52,776 nucleotides of DNA from Betaproteobacteria bacterium (GTDB lineage: Bacteria; Pseudomonadota; Gammaproteobacteria; Burkholderiales; Casimicrobiaceae), in contig READ01000031.1 of the NCBI GenBank assembly GCA_004293675.1, forward strand, positions 1 through 52,776, given 5' to 3'. Position numbers and translations under genes: made by a program. Below the pieces are notes generated by a model that did no database searches, was not told the DNA's origin, and saw only the letters and a program-made list of their open reading frames with translations. Shown here piece by piece: positions 24,754 through 33,997 of this stretch (its first letter is position 1; each line of letters starts with the position of its first letter).

Positions 24754-25497
24754 CTAAATCCCCAAAATCTCTTGCCGCTCTTTCTTGGTGGGTGCAAAAC
24801 CTTCGCGTTCGTAGCAATCAAAAATTGCGTTCACGATCTGTTGCGGATCATCGATGATTTGCATGAGTTCAATGTCACCGGGCGAGATGAGCTTTTCTTT
24901 GAGCAGCGTGCCGCGAAACCATTCGAGCAGTCCGCTCCAGAATTCCGCGCCCACCAAGATGATTGGCATCTTTCTGGTTTTTCCGGTTTGAATGAGCGTG
25001 AGCACTTCGGTCAATTCATCCATCGTGCCGAAGCCGCCGGGCATGCAAACGAGCGCCATACTCGTTCGCACGAACGCAAGCTTGCGGTTGAAAAAATACT
25101 TAAATGAAATGCCCATGTCTTGATACGGATTGCCGGATTGCTCATGCGGCAATTGAATGTTGAGCCCGATCGACAAGCTCTTTCCGGCGTAGGCACCTTC
25201 GTTGGCCGCTTGCATAATGCCCGGCCCGCCGCCGCTGATCACGCTGAAGCCTGAATCGGATAGCAATCGCGCAATCTCGGTCGTCTTGGCGTACCAAGGA
25301 TTGTCGGGCTTGATGCGAGCGCTGCCAAAGATCGAAACGGCGGGTTGCACCGGGCGCAGCTTTTCAGTGGCGTAGGTGAACTCCGACATAATCTGTAATG
25401 CGCGCCACGCCTCTTGGCCAGGCGTCAAATCCTCAGCGCTGGTGGCACTTTTCAGTCGCTCAACCTTAGCCTTTGTGCTTTCATTGTGAACGGTCAT
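24754..25497 (-). CDS. LOG-family protein (TIGR00730 Rossmann fold)
   Basis: A 247-residue protein of the LONELY GUY family, members of which hydrolyse nucleoside 5'-monophosphates such as cytokinin ribotides; older annotations say lysine decarboxylase. Signature segments: AVSIFGSARI (about 53-62), ISGGGPGIMQAANEGAY, and the hallmark PGGFGTMDELTEVLTLIQTG (about 152-171). The N-terminal 40 residues (LTPGQEAWRALQIMSEFTYA) fit the longer proteobacterial subgroup. The ATG overlaps the polA ATG head to head (shared CATG at 25495-25498), so its promoter must lie inside polA's 5' end. The physiological substrate in bacteria is not settled. Confidence 0.9.
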   Translation of the reverse strand: MTVHNESTKAKVERLKSATSAEDLTPGQEAWRALQIMSEFTYATEKLRPVQPAVSIFGSARIKPDNPWYAKTTEIARLLSDSGFSVISGGGPGIMQAANEGAYAGKSLSIGLNIQLPHEQSGNPYQDMGISFKYFFNRKLAFVRTSMALVCMPGGFGTMDELTEVLTLIQTGKTRKMPIILVGAEFWSGLLEWFRGTLLKEKLISPGDIELMQIIDDPQQIVNAIFDCYEREGFAPTKKERQEILGI

Positions 25498-28309
25498 GAC
25501 GGACTCTCGTAAAAAATTAGTGCTGGTAGATGGCTCATCTTACCTGTATCGCGCCTTTCATGGCATGCCCGATTTACGCACCAAAGCGGGTGAGCCCACC
25601 GGCGCCATTCGCGGCGTGATCACGATGCTCAGAAAACTCGTGCAAGACGAGAAGCCCGACTACTTTGCAGTGGTGTTTGACGCACCGGGAAAAACGTTTC
25701 GCGACGACTGGTATCCCGAATACAAAGCCAATCGCTCGCCCATGCCCGACGACATGCGCCCGCAAATTGCGCCGCTGCACGACATCATCCGCGCCCACGG
25801 CTGGCCGCTCATCATGGAGCACGGCGTTGAGGCCGACGATGTCATCGGCACCCTCGCCGTTGAAGCCGAAAAAGCGGGCATGCGCTGCGTGATTTCAACG
25901 GGTGACAAAGATTTAACGCAGCTCGTGACCGAGCATGTGATTTTGAAAAACACCATGTCGTTCGAAACGCTCGACATTGCGGGCGTAAAAGAAAAATTTG
26001 GCGTTCCGCCCGAGCGGATTTTGGATTACCTCACGCTCATTGGCGACACGGTGGACAACGTGCCGGGCGTGTCGAAAGTGGGGCCGAAAACCGCTGTGAA
26101 ATGGCTCGCGGAATACGGCACGCTCGACAACATCGTTGCCAATTCGGACAAGATTTCTGGCGTGGTCGGCGAGAACCTGCGCAAAGCGCTTGATTGGCTG
26201 CCGCAGGGCAAACGATTACTCACGGTGAAATGCGATGTGTCGCCGTTGGTGTCCGCCGAATCGCTCTTGATGACGGAAGCGCAGACGGCGACCTTGCTTG
26301 AATTTTTTGAGCGCTTTGAGTTTAAGGGGATGGCTAATGAGGTGCGGGGCGGCGGCGCTGCTGACGTCCCCTCCCCTTCGAGGGGAGGGCCAGGGAGGGG
26401 ATGGGGTTCGGCTGCACCCACTGCTGCCACGGCGCAAGAAAACCATCCCCCTCCTAGCCTCCCCCTTGAAGGGGGAGGGACAACAGCGGCGGGCGAGAAG
26501 ACGCCTCGCCAATACAAAACGGTCTTTACGGTCAACGAGCTCAACGAAGTCCTCACCGCACTCAACGCCTCGGAGCTCACCTGCTTCGATACCGAAACCA
26601 CATCGCTCGAACCCATGCTCGCGCAGGTGGTAGGTTTGTCGTTCGCTTGGACGCCTTTTGAAGCGGTCTACATCCCGCTGATGCATCGCTATCCGGGCGT
26701 GCCGGATCAATTGTCGCTGGCTGACACGCTCGCAGCGTTGAAGCCGTGGTTTGAAGATGCGTCGAAAAAGAAACTCGCCCAGAACGCGAAGTACGATGAG
26801 CACGTGCTGCTCAATCACGGCATTCAAGTTCGAGGTATCGCGCACGACACGCTGCTGGCTGATTACGTGTTGGAGAGCCACAAGCTGCACAACATGGACG
26901 CGATGGCCATGCGTTTCCTCAACGAAACCACCATCAAGTTTGAAGACGTTGCCGGCAAAGGCGCGAAGCAAATTGGTTTCGATGAAGTCAGCATCGAGCG
27001 CGCCGCCGAATACAGCGCGGAAGACGCCGACGTAACGCTTCGATTGCATCACGCGATTTATCCCTACATCACCGCTGACGAGAAGCTCAAATACGTCTAC
27101 GAAGCGCTCGAAATGCCCACGCGCGAAGTGCTCGTTCGGATGGAACGGAACGGCGTCTTGATCGATTCACAACTGCTGGCGAAGCAATCGCACGAGCTGG
27201 GATTGCAGGCCAATTCGCTTGAACAAAAAGCCTATGAGCTCGCGGGTCAGCCGTTTAACCTTGGCTCACCCAAACAGCTTGGCGAAATACTGTTTGGCAA
27301 ACTCGGATTGCCGGTAAAACGCAAAACCGCAACGGGACAGCCGTCCACCGACGAAGAGGTTTTGTCGGAGCTTGCGGAGGATTTTCCGCTGCCTAAATTG
27401 CTGTTAGAACATCGCTCGATCACCAAGCTCAAAAGCACGTACACCGACAAACTGCCCAAGATGGTCAACGCGCAAACTGGCCGCGTGCACACCAACTATG
27501 GTCAAGCCACAGCGATCACCGGACGCCTGTCCAGCAACGATCCCAATCTACAAAACATCCCCGTTCGCACTGCGCAAGGCCGGGAAATTAGAAAAGCGTT
27601 TATCGCCCCACCGGGTGCAAAAATTGTGAGCGCCGATTACTCGCAAATCGAGCTTCGGATCATGGCGCACATCTCAGAAGACGCCGCGATGTTGAACGCA
27701 TTCGCCAAAGGCTTGGACATTCACAAAGCCACCGCCGCTGATATTTTCGGCGTACCGATTGAAGAGATCACCAGCGAGCAGCGCCGCTACACCAAAGCTG
27801 TGAACTTCGGCTTGATCTACGGCATGGGAGCGTTTGGCTTGGCATCGCAACTGGGCATTGAGCGAAACGCTGCGCAGCAGTTCATCGACAAATATTTCGC
27901 CCGCTATCCAGGTGTGGCCGACTACATGCAAACCACCCGCGAGCGCGCCCGAGCTAACGGCTACGTGGAAACGGTATTTGGTCGTCGACTGACATTGCCC
28001 GATATCGTCGGCGGCAACGGTCCGCGCCGTGCGGGCGCCGAGCGCGCGGCGATCAACGCGCCGATGCAAGGCACCGCAGCGGACTTAGTAAAACTCGCCA
28101 TGATTGCCGTAGATCAATGGTTAGCCAAGGAAAATCTCAAATCAAAATTCATCATGCAAGTGCACGATGAATTGATTTTGGAAGTACCCGACGATGAACT
28201 CGATGTCGTGAAAGTCGGGCTACCGAAATGCATGACCGAAGTGGCGACGCTGAAAGTGCCGTTGGTAGCGGAAGTTGGCGTGGGGTTGAGTTGGGATGAG
28301 GCGCATTGA
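25496..28309 (+). CDS. polA: DNA polymerase I
   Basis: A 937-residue repair and Okazaki-fragment polymerase with all three domains: 5'-nuclease (about 1-285; LVLVDGSSYLYRAFHGMP, VEADDVIGTLA, STGDKDLTQLV), 3'-5' exonuclease (about 340-530; the Exo I motif FDTETTSLEPM has the Asp and Glu, so proofreading is probably active), and polymerase (about 540-937; motif A SADYSQIELRIMAHIS, motif B RRYTKAVNFGLIYGM, motif C MQVHDELILEV). Between the 5'-nuclease and exonuclease domains an in-frame palindromic repeat adds about 40 Pro/Gly-rich residues. The start is ATG 25496, which overlaps the divergent LOG gene start by two bases. No strong Shine-Dalgarno sequence is visible. Confidence 0.97.
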   Translation: MTDSRKKLVLVDGSSYLYRAFHGMPDLRTKAGEPTGAIRGVITMLRKLVQDEKPDYFAVVFDAPGKTFRDDWYPEYKANRSPMPDDMRPQIAPLHDIIRAHGWPLIMEHGVEADDVIGTLAVEAEKAGMRCVISTGDKDLTQLVTEHVILKNTMSFETLDIAGVKEKFGVPPERILDYLTLIGDTVDNVPGVSKVGPKTAVKWLAEYGTLDNIVANSDKISGVVGENLRKALDWLPQGKRLLTVKCDVSPLVSAESLLMTEAQTATLLEFFERFEFKGMANEVRGGGAADVPSPSRGGPGRGWGSAAPTAATAQENHPPPSLPLEGGGTTAAGEKTPRQYKTVFTVNELNEVLTALNASELTCFDTETTSLEPMLAQVVGLSFAWTPFEAVYIPLMHRYPGVPDQLSLADTLAALKPWFEDASKKKLAQNAKYDEHVLLNHGIQVRGIAHDTLLADYVLESHKLHNMDAMAMRFLNETTIKFEDVAGKGAKQIGFDEVSIERAAEYSAEDADVTLRLHHAIYPYITADEKLKYVYEALEMPTREVLVRMERNGVLIDSQLLAKQSHELGLQANSLEQKAYELAGQPFNLGSPKQLGEILFGKLGLPVKRKTATGQPSTDEEVLSELAEDFPLPKLLLEHRSITKLKSTYTDKLPKMVNAQTGRVHTNYGQATAITGRLSSNDPNLQNIPVRTAQGREIRKAFIAPPGAKIVSADYSQIELRIMAHISEDAAMLNAFAKGLDIHKATAADIFGVPIEEITSEQRRYTKAVNFGLIYGMGAFGLASQLGIERNAAQQFIDKYFARYPGVADYMQTTRERARANGYVETVFGRRLTLPDIVGGNGPRRAGAERAAINAPMQGTAADLVKLAMIAVDQWLAKENLKSKFIMQVHDELILEVPDDELDVVKVGLPKCMTEVATLKVPLVAEVGVGLSWDEAH
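26365..26482. repeat. Family-D palindromic element inserted in frame within polA
   Basis: The left arm GTCCCCTCCCCTTCGAGGGG continues AGGGCCAGGGAGGGGATGGG. The right arm has CCATCCCCCTCCTAGCCTCC and CCCTTGAAGGGGGAGGGAC. The arms are inverted complements around a centre of about 40 bp. It keeps the polA frame open and encodes a linker (PSPSRGGPGRGWGS and PPPSLPLEGGG) at about residues 290-330, between two structural domains where an insertion is tolerable. Confidence 0.88.
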
Positions 28310-28327
28310 GCAGCGCCCGCAGTCACC

Positions 28328-28960
28328 GTACCCGGTTTATGGTGAGTCGCTACCGCTCGTGGTGAGTAGCTCCCGTTTGTGGTGAGTAGCCCCCGTTCGT
28401 GGTGAGCCTGTCGAACCATGAACGGCAATAGAGCTGAAACACTTCGACAGCGCAGGTCCCTCTCCCCATGCGTTCATGGTTCGACAAGCTCACCACGAAC
28501 GGGGGGGAGGCGGCGCGAGAGACCTATCCGTAAACTGCCTTGCAGGTTGTCGAGTCGGCAGATCATCGCCAGCAATCTTCGGCCGTCAGGCGAGCCTGAG
28601 TAGCGCACCTACTCGCGCGCCGGGCTCCTAACTGATGAAAGTTCCGCCGTTCGTGGTGAACGCCTCCCGTTAGTTGTGAGCCTGTCAATCTCCGTTCGCC
28701 GTGAGCTCCACTCGTTCGTGGCGAGTAGCCCCGTTCGTGGTGAGCCTGTCGAACCATGAACGACGATAGAAGAGCAACACTTCGACCGCTCTATAGTGGC
28801 TTCCTCCGTTCGTGGTGAGCCTGTCGAACCATGAACGGCAATAGAGCTCAAACACTTCGACAGCGCAGGTCCCTCCCCCCAAGCCGTTCATGGTTCGACA
28901 AGCTCACCACGAACGGGGTGGCAGCCGCGCCGCGCGCCCCACTTTTTGCATTCCCCCCCT
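28328..28960. repeat. Dense cluster of family-A repeats upstream of the SNF2 gene
   Basis: The interval between polA and the SNF2 gene is almost entirely repeat. A 20-bp periodic run (GGTGAG at 28341, 28361, 28381, 28401) leads into a full palindromic composite (28392-28504: CGTTCGTGGTGAGCCTGTCG ... CGACAAGCTCACCACGAACG). Shortened, decayed units follow at 28648-28790, then a second full composite at 28805-28918 that is nearly identical to the first, including its 50-bp centre (CAATAGAGCT.AAACACTTCG). The segment 28505-28647 between them holds no recognisable gene. Confidence 0.88.
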
Positions 28961-29031
28961 CGCTTGGCGTACATTCACGGGTTGGCCTCTCGCTTTGTTC
29001 GAGACGTGAAACCTTTTTTTGCTGTATCGCT

Positions 29032-32000
29032 TTGACCACTTCCCGCGCCGCCCGTAAATCGCTTGACCTGTTTGCTGCTCGCACCGATCTTGAAAAGGAA
29101 TTCGGTGAAAAGGGCTTCAGAAACGGTGTTGCCTATATCGCCGAAAAGCGCATTCATCTTGAATCGGCGCAGATAGATGAGGAGCGGGTTTGGCACCTGA
29201 CGGCGAAGGTTCAAGGCAGTGCCGATGAGCCGTATACGACCACCGTTGAGATGGAGTTTTTTGAATTCGGTATCGATGTGTACGCGGCGGAGTGCACCTG
29301 CCCAGTCGGCCTGAACTGCAAACACGCAGCGGCGTTGGCCTATCTTTGGACGACCAAACAGCCGCAAAAAGGCGGCAACCTGACGCTCGCCGACGCCGAA
29401 CCAGTCGGCGACTCTGGCGATTTGCCAATGCTGCCGCAAGGCGAGTCCGAACCGCGTGACGCGAAGCACGCAACCTCTGCCATCACCGAATCCACGGTCT
29501 TTACCGGGGCGCTGCCAACCCCCGTAAAGCAATGGTTGCAAGACCTGTATGGCGCGATGCCCACCGACGACACGGCGGCATCCAAAACCAGCGAACGCCC
29601 AGAGAATCTCATCTACTTCATCTTGCCCGATGGCAAGTTAAGCGCCGCGCGCGGCAAGCGAAACAAAAAAACTGATGAGCTGCAAGCATCCGGCACGTTG
29701 CCATCGCTGAGCTGGGCGCACAACGCCACCGCAAAACCCGGCTATGTGGGCGACCAGGACGAACCCATCCTGCGCTTGATTGCCGCCGCAGTGGGCCCGT
29801 ATCGCGCTGAGCCGACGCTTGAGCTCACCGGATCGATGGGCGAGACGATTTTGCAGATGGCGCTTGCTACCGAGCGATTGTGGCCTTCGCCCGAGGGCTA
29901 CCTACCGAGCGCTCGCGTCGCGGCCGATCGTGTGAAAGACGCCGCACCACTCGGAGAGCCATTTCGCGAGGGCGAGCGGGTCAACGGCGTGATCGCATGG
30001 CGACACATTGCGGCCACGAAAAAGCATCCCGCGATGACGGCGCCCAGCATCATCACCGATGGCGCAGCGCCGGAATCAGCCGACACTGCGTGCGTATTGG
30101 CATTGTCACCGCCGCGTTTGGTGGACTTTCAAAAACGCACGATCAGCGCGGTGAACGTTGGCACAAGTGCGGCGTCACTCAAAAAAATTCTGGCGCTGCC
30201 GCCGATTGCCGATGATGACGCGAGCAGTTGGGCGTTCGTCGCCGAAGCCATTGATGCGCTGCCCGATGCTGAAACGATTGCGCTGTGCCCGCCGATTGAG
30301 CGATTGATCGAGCGCATCGCTGAGCCGCGGCCGATTTTGAAATTCGCGCTATTTGAATTCGTAATGCCCTCGGGCTGGGGTTCGGGCACGATTGTGTTTC
30401 CCGGCGTGCAAATGCTCTTTGCGTACCCCAATCGCTCGGCGGTGCCGTTTGATCCACGTGGCTGGGATGCAGCGATTGAAGAGGAGCGAGGCGGCGGTCG
30501 CTTGATCGCGCAGCGCCTGCGCAATGTTCGCGCGGAGCAGCGCGCTGAAATGCGTGTGCCGCGATTGCTTATTCCCGCAATTCGCGTTGAGCGGCAGATG
30601 AGCTATCTATCCGGCGCGAGATTCCCGATTGCATCACTCTTTGCACTGCCGCAGCACGATTGGGTTCGCGACGGGGCGTCCGTACTGGCCGATGCACAAG
30701 CGGCGGGCTTCGCCATTGAAATTGAACCGGGATTCCCGATCTCGATGGAGGACATCCCGGAACCCTCGCTGGAGCTCTCACCCGGCAATGAAAATGGCTG
30801 GTTTCGGTTGTCATTAGGGGTGTCTATTGATGGCGAACGCATTGATCTTGCGCCAGCATTTGCGAAGCTGATTGCAGCACAAAAGGATCCGCTGCTGTGG
30901 CTTGAAAAAATCGAGTCGCAGGATCAATTGCTGCTGTCTGCCGTATCGGCGGACAACGCCAAAAAGACGTTTGTTGTGCGCATGAAGGGCGATCGGGTTG
31001 CGGCGATTTTGCGGCCCGTGTTTGATTGGTTTCAAGGCGGTGGCGTGCCGCAAATTAGCGCGCTGCAAGCGGCACTCTCTCCCGATTTGCCCGAGGATAC
31101 GGTCGTCTACCTGGGGCGCGACAATCCGGCGTGGATTGGGCTACGCGATAAGCTTGCTGCGGGCGCAGAGCTAGCACCTGTGTCGCCAGCCAAAGGCTTT
31201 TCGGCGCGGCTACGCGGCTACCAGCAACACGGGTTGGCGTGGCTCACCCACATGCAGCAACTGGGGATGGGCGGCGTGTTGGCCGACGACATGGGGCTTG
31301 GGAAAACGGTGCAAACGCTCGCTCATTTGCACAAAGAGCACATCGAAAACGGCGCGCACAAGCCCTCGCTCATCATCGCGCCTAAGTCGGTTGTTAGCAA
31401 CTGGTACTCAGAGGCTAAGCGCTTCGCCCCCGATTTGATTTTGCACCGCCATACGGGCGCTGATCGCAGCGACGACCCGCGCGATTTAGCGCGAGCGCAC
31501 ATCGTGGTAACGAGCTACCCATTGATTCAGCGCGACGAGAAATTGTTTTGCGGCATCGATTGGCACACCATCGTTTTTGACGAAACGCAAACGCTCAAAA
31601 ATCCGAAGGCGAAGACCTATCACGCAGCGCAACTGCTGCGCTCGAACATGCGACTCGCCCTCACCGGCACGCCGATGGAAAATCATTTGGGCGAGCTCTG
31701 GTCGATTTACAACTTGTTGCTGCCGGGTCTACTTGGAGATTTGGAAAGTTTCAACCGAGTGTTTCGACACCCGATCGAACAGCGCGCCGACAGTGCGCAG
31801 CTCGCCAAACTCAAAGCGCGAATTCGCGCATTCATTTTGCGCCGAACGCGCGATCAGGTGCTCACCGAGCTACCGCCGAAAACAGAAACTACGCGCTGGA
31901 TCGAATTTGACGATGTGCAATCCGATTTGTACGAGAGTTTGCGTACCGCGATTCACGACGACATTCGAAAGGTCATCGATAAAAAGGGCTTGAAGCAAAG

Positions 32001-32661
32001 CACGATCCATATTTTGGACGCGCTCCTCAAGCTTCGCCAGGTGTGCTGTGACCCAAGGCTCGTGCGGCTTCCGGGCGGTGCGGTGCTCAATCCTAACGTG
32101 CGCTCCAGTAAGCTCGATTGGTTGACTGAACATGTGCCCACGCTCATCGAAGAAGGTCGTCGAATTCTGATCTTTTCGCAGTTCACCAGCATGCTGGCGC
32201 TCATTCAAACGGCGCTCACCGACATTGGCGTGGAGCATGTGATTTTGACGGGTGAGACCAATGATCGCGACACACCGATTTCGAGATTTCAGTCGGGTGA
32301 AGTTTCGGTGTTTTTGTTGAGCTTGAAAGCCGGTGGCGTAGGTCTCAACTTAACCACCGCCGACACCGTGATTCACTACGATCCGTGGTGGAATCCAGCC
32401 GTGGAAGCGCAGGCCACAGCCCGCGCTCATCGCATGGGACAGGAAAAACCGGTGTTCGTCACCAAGCTCGTCGCCAAAGGCACGTTGGAGGAGCGCATGC
32501 TTGTGATGCTGGAGCGAAAACGCGAGTTGGCCAGTGCGCTATTAGGTGGAGAAGGCAACGCGCTCACCGGATTGACCCTCGCGGATGTGGACGCCTTGTT
32601 AGCGCCAATTTCATCGCTCGCGGGTGACGAGACCGTGGTGAAACCGCAGCAAAACGCGTAG
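29032..32661 (+). CDS. SNF2-family DEAD-like helicase with SWIM zinc finger
   Basis: ATP-dependent DNA translocase of about 1209 residues. An N-terminal SWIM zinc finger (about residue 87: CTCPVGLNCKHAAAL, CxCx5CxH) is followed by a long region of unclear fold and the SNF2 core (about 715-1190): Walker A in LADDMGLGKTVQTLAHLH, Walker B DETQ (about 850), LTGTPMENHLGELWSIYN, and helicase C motifs SLKAGGVGLNLTTADTVIHY and ARAHRMGQ. Longer open frame exists from ATG 28831, but its first 67 residues are translated repeat, so I prefer TTG 29032 (TTSRAARKSLDLF). The stop TAG is the first part of a REP sequence (GTAGGAGCGG). Likely role in nucleoprotein remodelling or repair. Confidence 0.9.
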   Translation: MTTSRAARKSLDLFAARTDLEKEFGEKGFRNGVAYIAEKRIHLESAQIDEERVWHLTAKVQGSADEPYTTTVEMEFFEFGIDVYAAECTCPVGLNCKHAAALAYLWTTKQPQKGGNLTLADAEPVGDSGDLPMLPQGESEPRDAKHATSAITESTVFTGALPTPVKQWLQDLYGAMPTDDTAASKTSERPENLIYFILPDGKLSAARGKRNKKTDELQASGTLPSLSWAHNATAKPGYVGDQDEPILRLIAAAVGPYRAEPTLELTGSMGETILQMALATERLWPSPEGYLPSARVAADRVKDAAPLGEPFREGERVNGVIAWRHIAATKKHPAMTAPSIITDGAAPESADTACVLALSPPRLVDFQKRTISAVNVGTSAASLKKILALPPIADDDASSWAFVAEAIDALPDAETIALCPPIERLIERIAEPRPILKFALFEFVMPSGWGSGTIVFPGVQMLFAYPNRSAVPFDPRGWDAAIEEERGGGRLIAQRLRNVRAEQRAEMRVPRLLIPAIRVERQMSYLSGARFPIASLFALPQHDWVRDGASVLADAQAAGFAIEIEPGFPISMEDIPEPSLELSPGNENGWFRLSLGVSIDGERIDLAPAFAKLIAAQKDPLLWLEKIESQDQLLLSAVSADNAKKTFVVRMKGDRVAAILRPVFDWFQGGGVPQISALQAALSPDLPEDTVVYLGRDNPAWIGLRDKLAAGAELAPVSPAKGFSARLRGYQQHGLAWLTHMQQLGMGGVLADDMGLGKTVQTLAHLHKEHIENGAHKPSLIIAPKSVVSNWYSEAKRFAPDLILHRHTGADRSDDPRDLARAHIVVTSYPLIQRDEKLFCGIDWHTIVFDETQTLKNPKAKTYHAAQLLRSNMRLALTGTPMENHLGELWSIYNLLLPGLLGDLESFNRVFRHPIEQRADSAQLAKLKARIRAFILRRTRDQVLTELPPKTETTRWIEFDDVQSDLYESLRTAIHDDIRKVIDKKGLKQSTIHILDALLKLRQVCCDPRLVRLPGGAVLNPNVRSSKLDWLTEHVPTLIEEGRRILIFSQFTSMLALIQTALTDIGVEHVILTGETNDRDTPISRFQSGEVSVFLLSLKAGGVGLNLTTADTVIHYDPWWNPAVEAQATARAHRMGQEKPVFVTKLVAKGTLEERMLVMLERKRELASALLGGEGNALTGLTLADVDALLAPISSLAGDETVVKPQQNA

Positions 32662-32680
32662 GAGCGGCTCGCCGCGAAAT
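32656..32680. repeat. Solo family-C REP (GTAGGAGCGGCTCGCCGCG) at the SNF2 stop codon
   Basis: Matches the GTAGGAGCGG..CCGCGA arm of the array at 23604. The gene ends GCG-TAG, with TAG inside the repeat. Confidence 0.75.
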
Positions 32681-32700
32681 CCGCTCAGTCCAAACCACCT

Positions 32701-32789
32701 CGTCACCCCGGCGCAGGCCGGGGTCCACGCCCGAGCTACCTCGAAAACTGGCTCTCGGGCGTGGAAACCGGCCAGCGCCGGTATGACGA
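32701..32789. repeat. Palindromic element GTCACCCCGGCGCAGGCCGG (family E)
   Basis: The left end GTCACCCCGGCGCAGGCCGG and the right end CCGGCCAGCGCCGGTATGAC are inverted complements, around internal arms GCCCGAG and CTCGGGC. It is of the widespread GTCATCCCCGCG...GGGAATGAC type. It lies between the SNF2 gene and the Bug receptor gene. Confidence 0.82.
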
Positions 32790-32845
32790 GTTGATGGAAG
32801 TTGCTTGCTCTACACTGTGATTACAAAAATCATCAAGGAGCGCCC

Positions 32846-33823
32846 ATGAATTCGATGACTCGCCGCGACACCTTAAAGGCACTCGCGGCTGCAACCGCAA
32901 CGGCCATTGCGCCCGCGGCGCTCGCGCAGGAAAAATTTCCAAATCGACCCATCACATTCATTTGCCCCTGGCCACCCGGTGGGTCGTCGGACGGAGTGAT
33001 TCGGGCGTTGGCGGAGAGCGCGTCAAAGACTCTGGGCGTTCCCGTTGTAGTCGAAAACAAACCCGGTGCCGGTGGCACACTGGGCGCTGCGGCGATGGTC
33101 ACCGCCAAACCCGACGGCTACACGATCACCCAGCTGCCACTGGGTGTTTATCGAATTCCACACATGCAAAAGACAGCGTTCGATCCCGTGAAGGATCTGA
33201 CGCATGTGATTTGTTTAACGGGCTACACCTTCGGCTTGGCCGTGCCCGCCGATTCGCCGTTCAAAACGCTTGATGACATGGTGAAGGCCGCTAAAGCCTC
33301 GCCGGGAAAGATCAACTACGGCCACACGGGCGTGGGTACGACGCCACACTTGGCCATTGAAGAGTTTTCGCAAAAAGCGGGCATCGAGCTCAATCACATC
33401 CCGTACAAAGGCAGCGCTGAAATCCTCGCGGCGATCCTCGGTGGCCAGCTCATGATGATGAGCGGCACCACGGAATTTGCACCGCATGTTGAAAGCGGCA
33501 AACTACGATTGCTCGCTACGCTGGGCCGAAATCGCACCAAGCAATTTGCCAACGTGCCAACAGTCAAAGAATCGGGTTACGACACGATCACCGAGAGTCC
33601 GTTTGGCATCGGTGCACCGAAGGGGCTCGACCCGGCCGCGACCAAAGCGCTGCACGACGCGTTCAAGAAAACGCTCGAAGACCCGAAGGTACTGGCCATG
33701 TTTGAGCGCTTTCACCAGCCCGTGATCTACATGAACACCGAGGATTACACCGCCTACGCGGCGAGAACGTTCGCTGCAGAGCGAGCGACGATTGTTCGGT
33801 TGGGCTTGGCGAAGGCGAGTTGA
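32846..33823 (+). CDS. Tripartite tricarboxylate transporter substrate-binding protein (Bug family)
   Basis: Periplasmic solute receptor of 325 residues. It starts MNSMTRRDTLKALAAATAT with a twin-arginine-like signal sequence and cleavage near ALAQ (residue 28). Bug hallmarks follow: FPNRPITFICPWPPGGSSD, VVENKPGAGGTLGA, KPDGYTITQLPLG, and the later GKINYGHTGVGTTPHLA and IPYKGSAEILAAILGGQ. The ATG at 32846 has AAGGAG at ideal distance; an in-frame TTG 45 nt upstream is ignored. The receptor stands alone without tctA/tctB membrane genes, as is usual for the expanded Bug families of betaproteobacteria. Ligand unknown (often a carboxylate). Confidence 0.93.
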   Translation: MNSMTRRDTLKALAAATATAIAPAALAQEKFPNRPITFICPWPPGGSSDGVIRALAESASKTLGVPVVVENKPGAGGTLGAAAMVTAKPDGYTITQLPLGVYRIPHMQKTAFDPVKDLTHVICLTGYTFGLAVPADSPFKTLDDMVKAAKASPGKINYGHTGVGTTPHLAIEEFSQKAGIELNHIPYKGSAEILAAILGGQLMMMSGTTEFAPHVESGKLRLLATLGRNRTKQFANVPTVKESGYDTITESPFGIGAPKGLDPAATKALHDAFKKTLEDPKVLAMFERFHQPVIYMNTEDYTAYAARTFAAERATIVRLGLAKAS

Positions 33824-33862
33824 ATCTCGACGAAACGTAGGTCAGGCTGTGGAAGAGAGGTT

Positions 33863-33928
33863 GGCTGGGTTGCTAAACCCAGCATCGGCGCTTGACCGGA
33901 GCGCTGGGTTTCGTTCCTCAACCCAGCC
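33863..33928. repeat. Palindromic element GGCTGGGTTGCTAAACCCAGC ... AACCCAGCC (family F)
   Basis: GGCTGGGTTGCTAAACCCAG (from 33863) and GCTGGGTTTCGTTCCTCAAC (from 33903), followed by CCAGCC, are related inverted repeats. Overall this reads GGCTGGGTT at one end and AACCCAGCC at the other. It is intergenic, after the Bug gene. Confidence 0.82.
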
Positions 33929-33997
33929 GACAGAGTAAATGCCCTGTGAATAAAGGGTTAGGTGAAATTATTTTCAATTATCGAAACGTATAAAAAT

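Noticed and set aside
26216-27052. A 278-codon minus-strand frame opposite polA
   Set aside because: polA motifs are intact on the plus strand; the antisense frame has no ribosome-binding site or family pattern.
28418-28891. Several 60-80 codon frames with peptides such as VRQAHHERG or HGSTSSPRTG
   Set aside because: They are translations of the family-A repeats, not genes.
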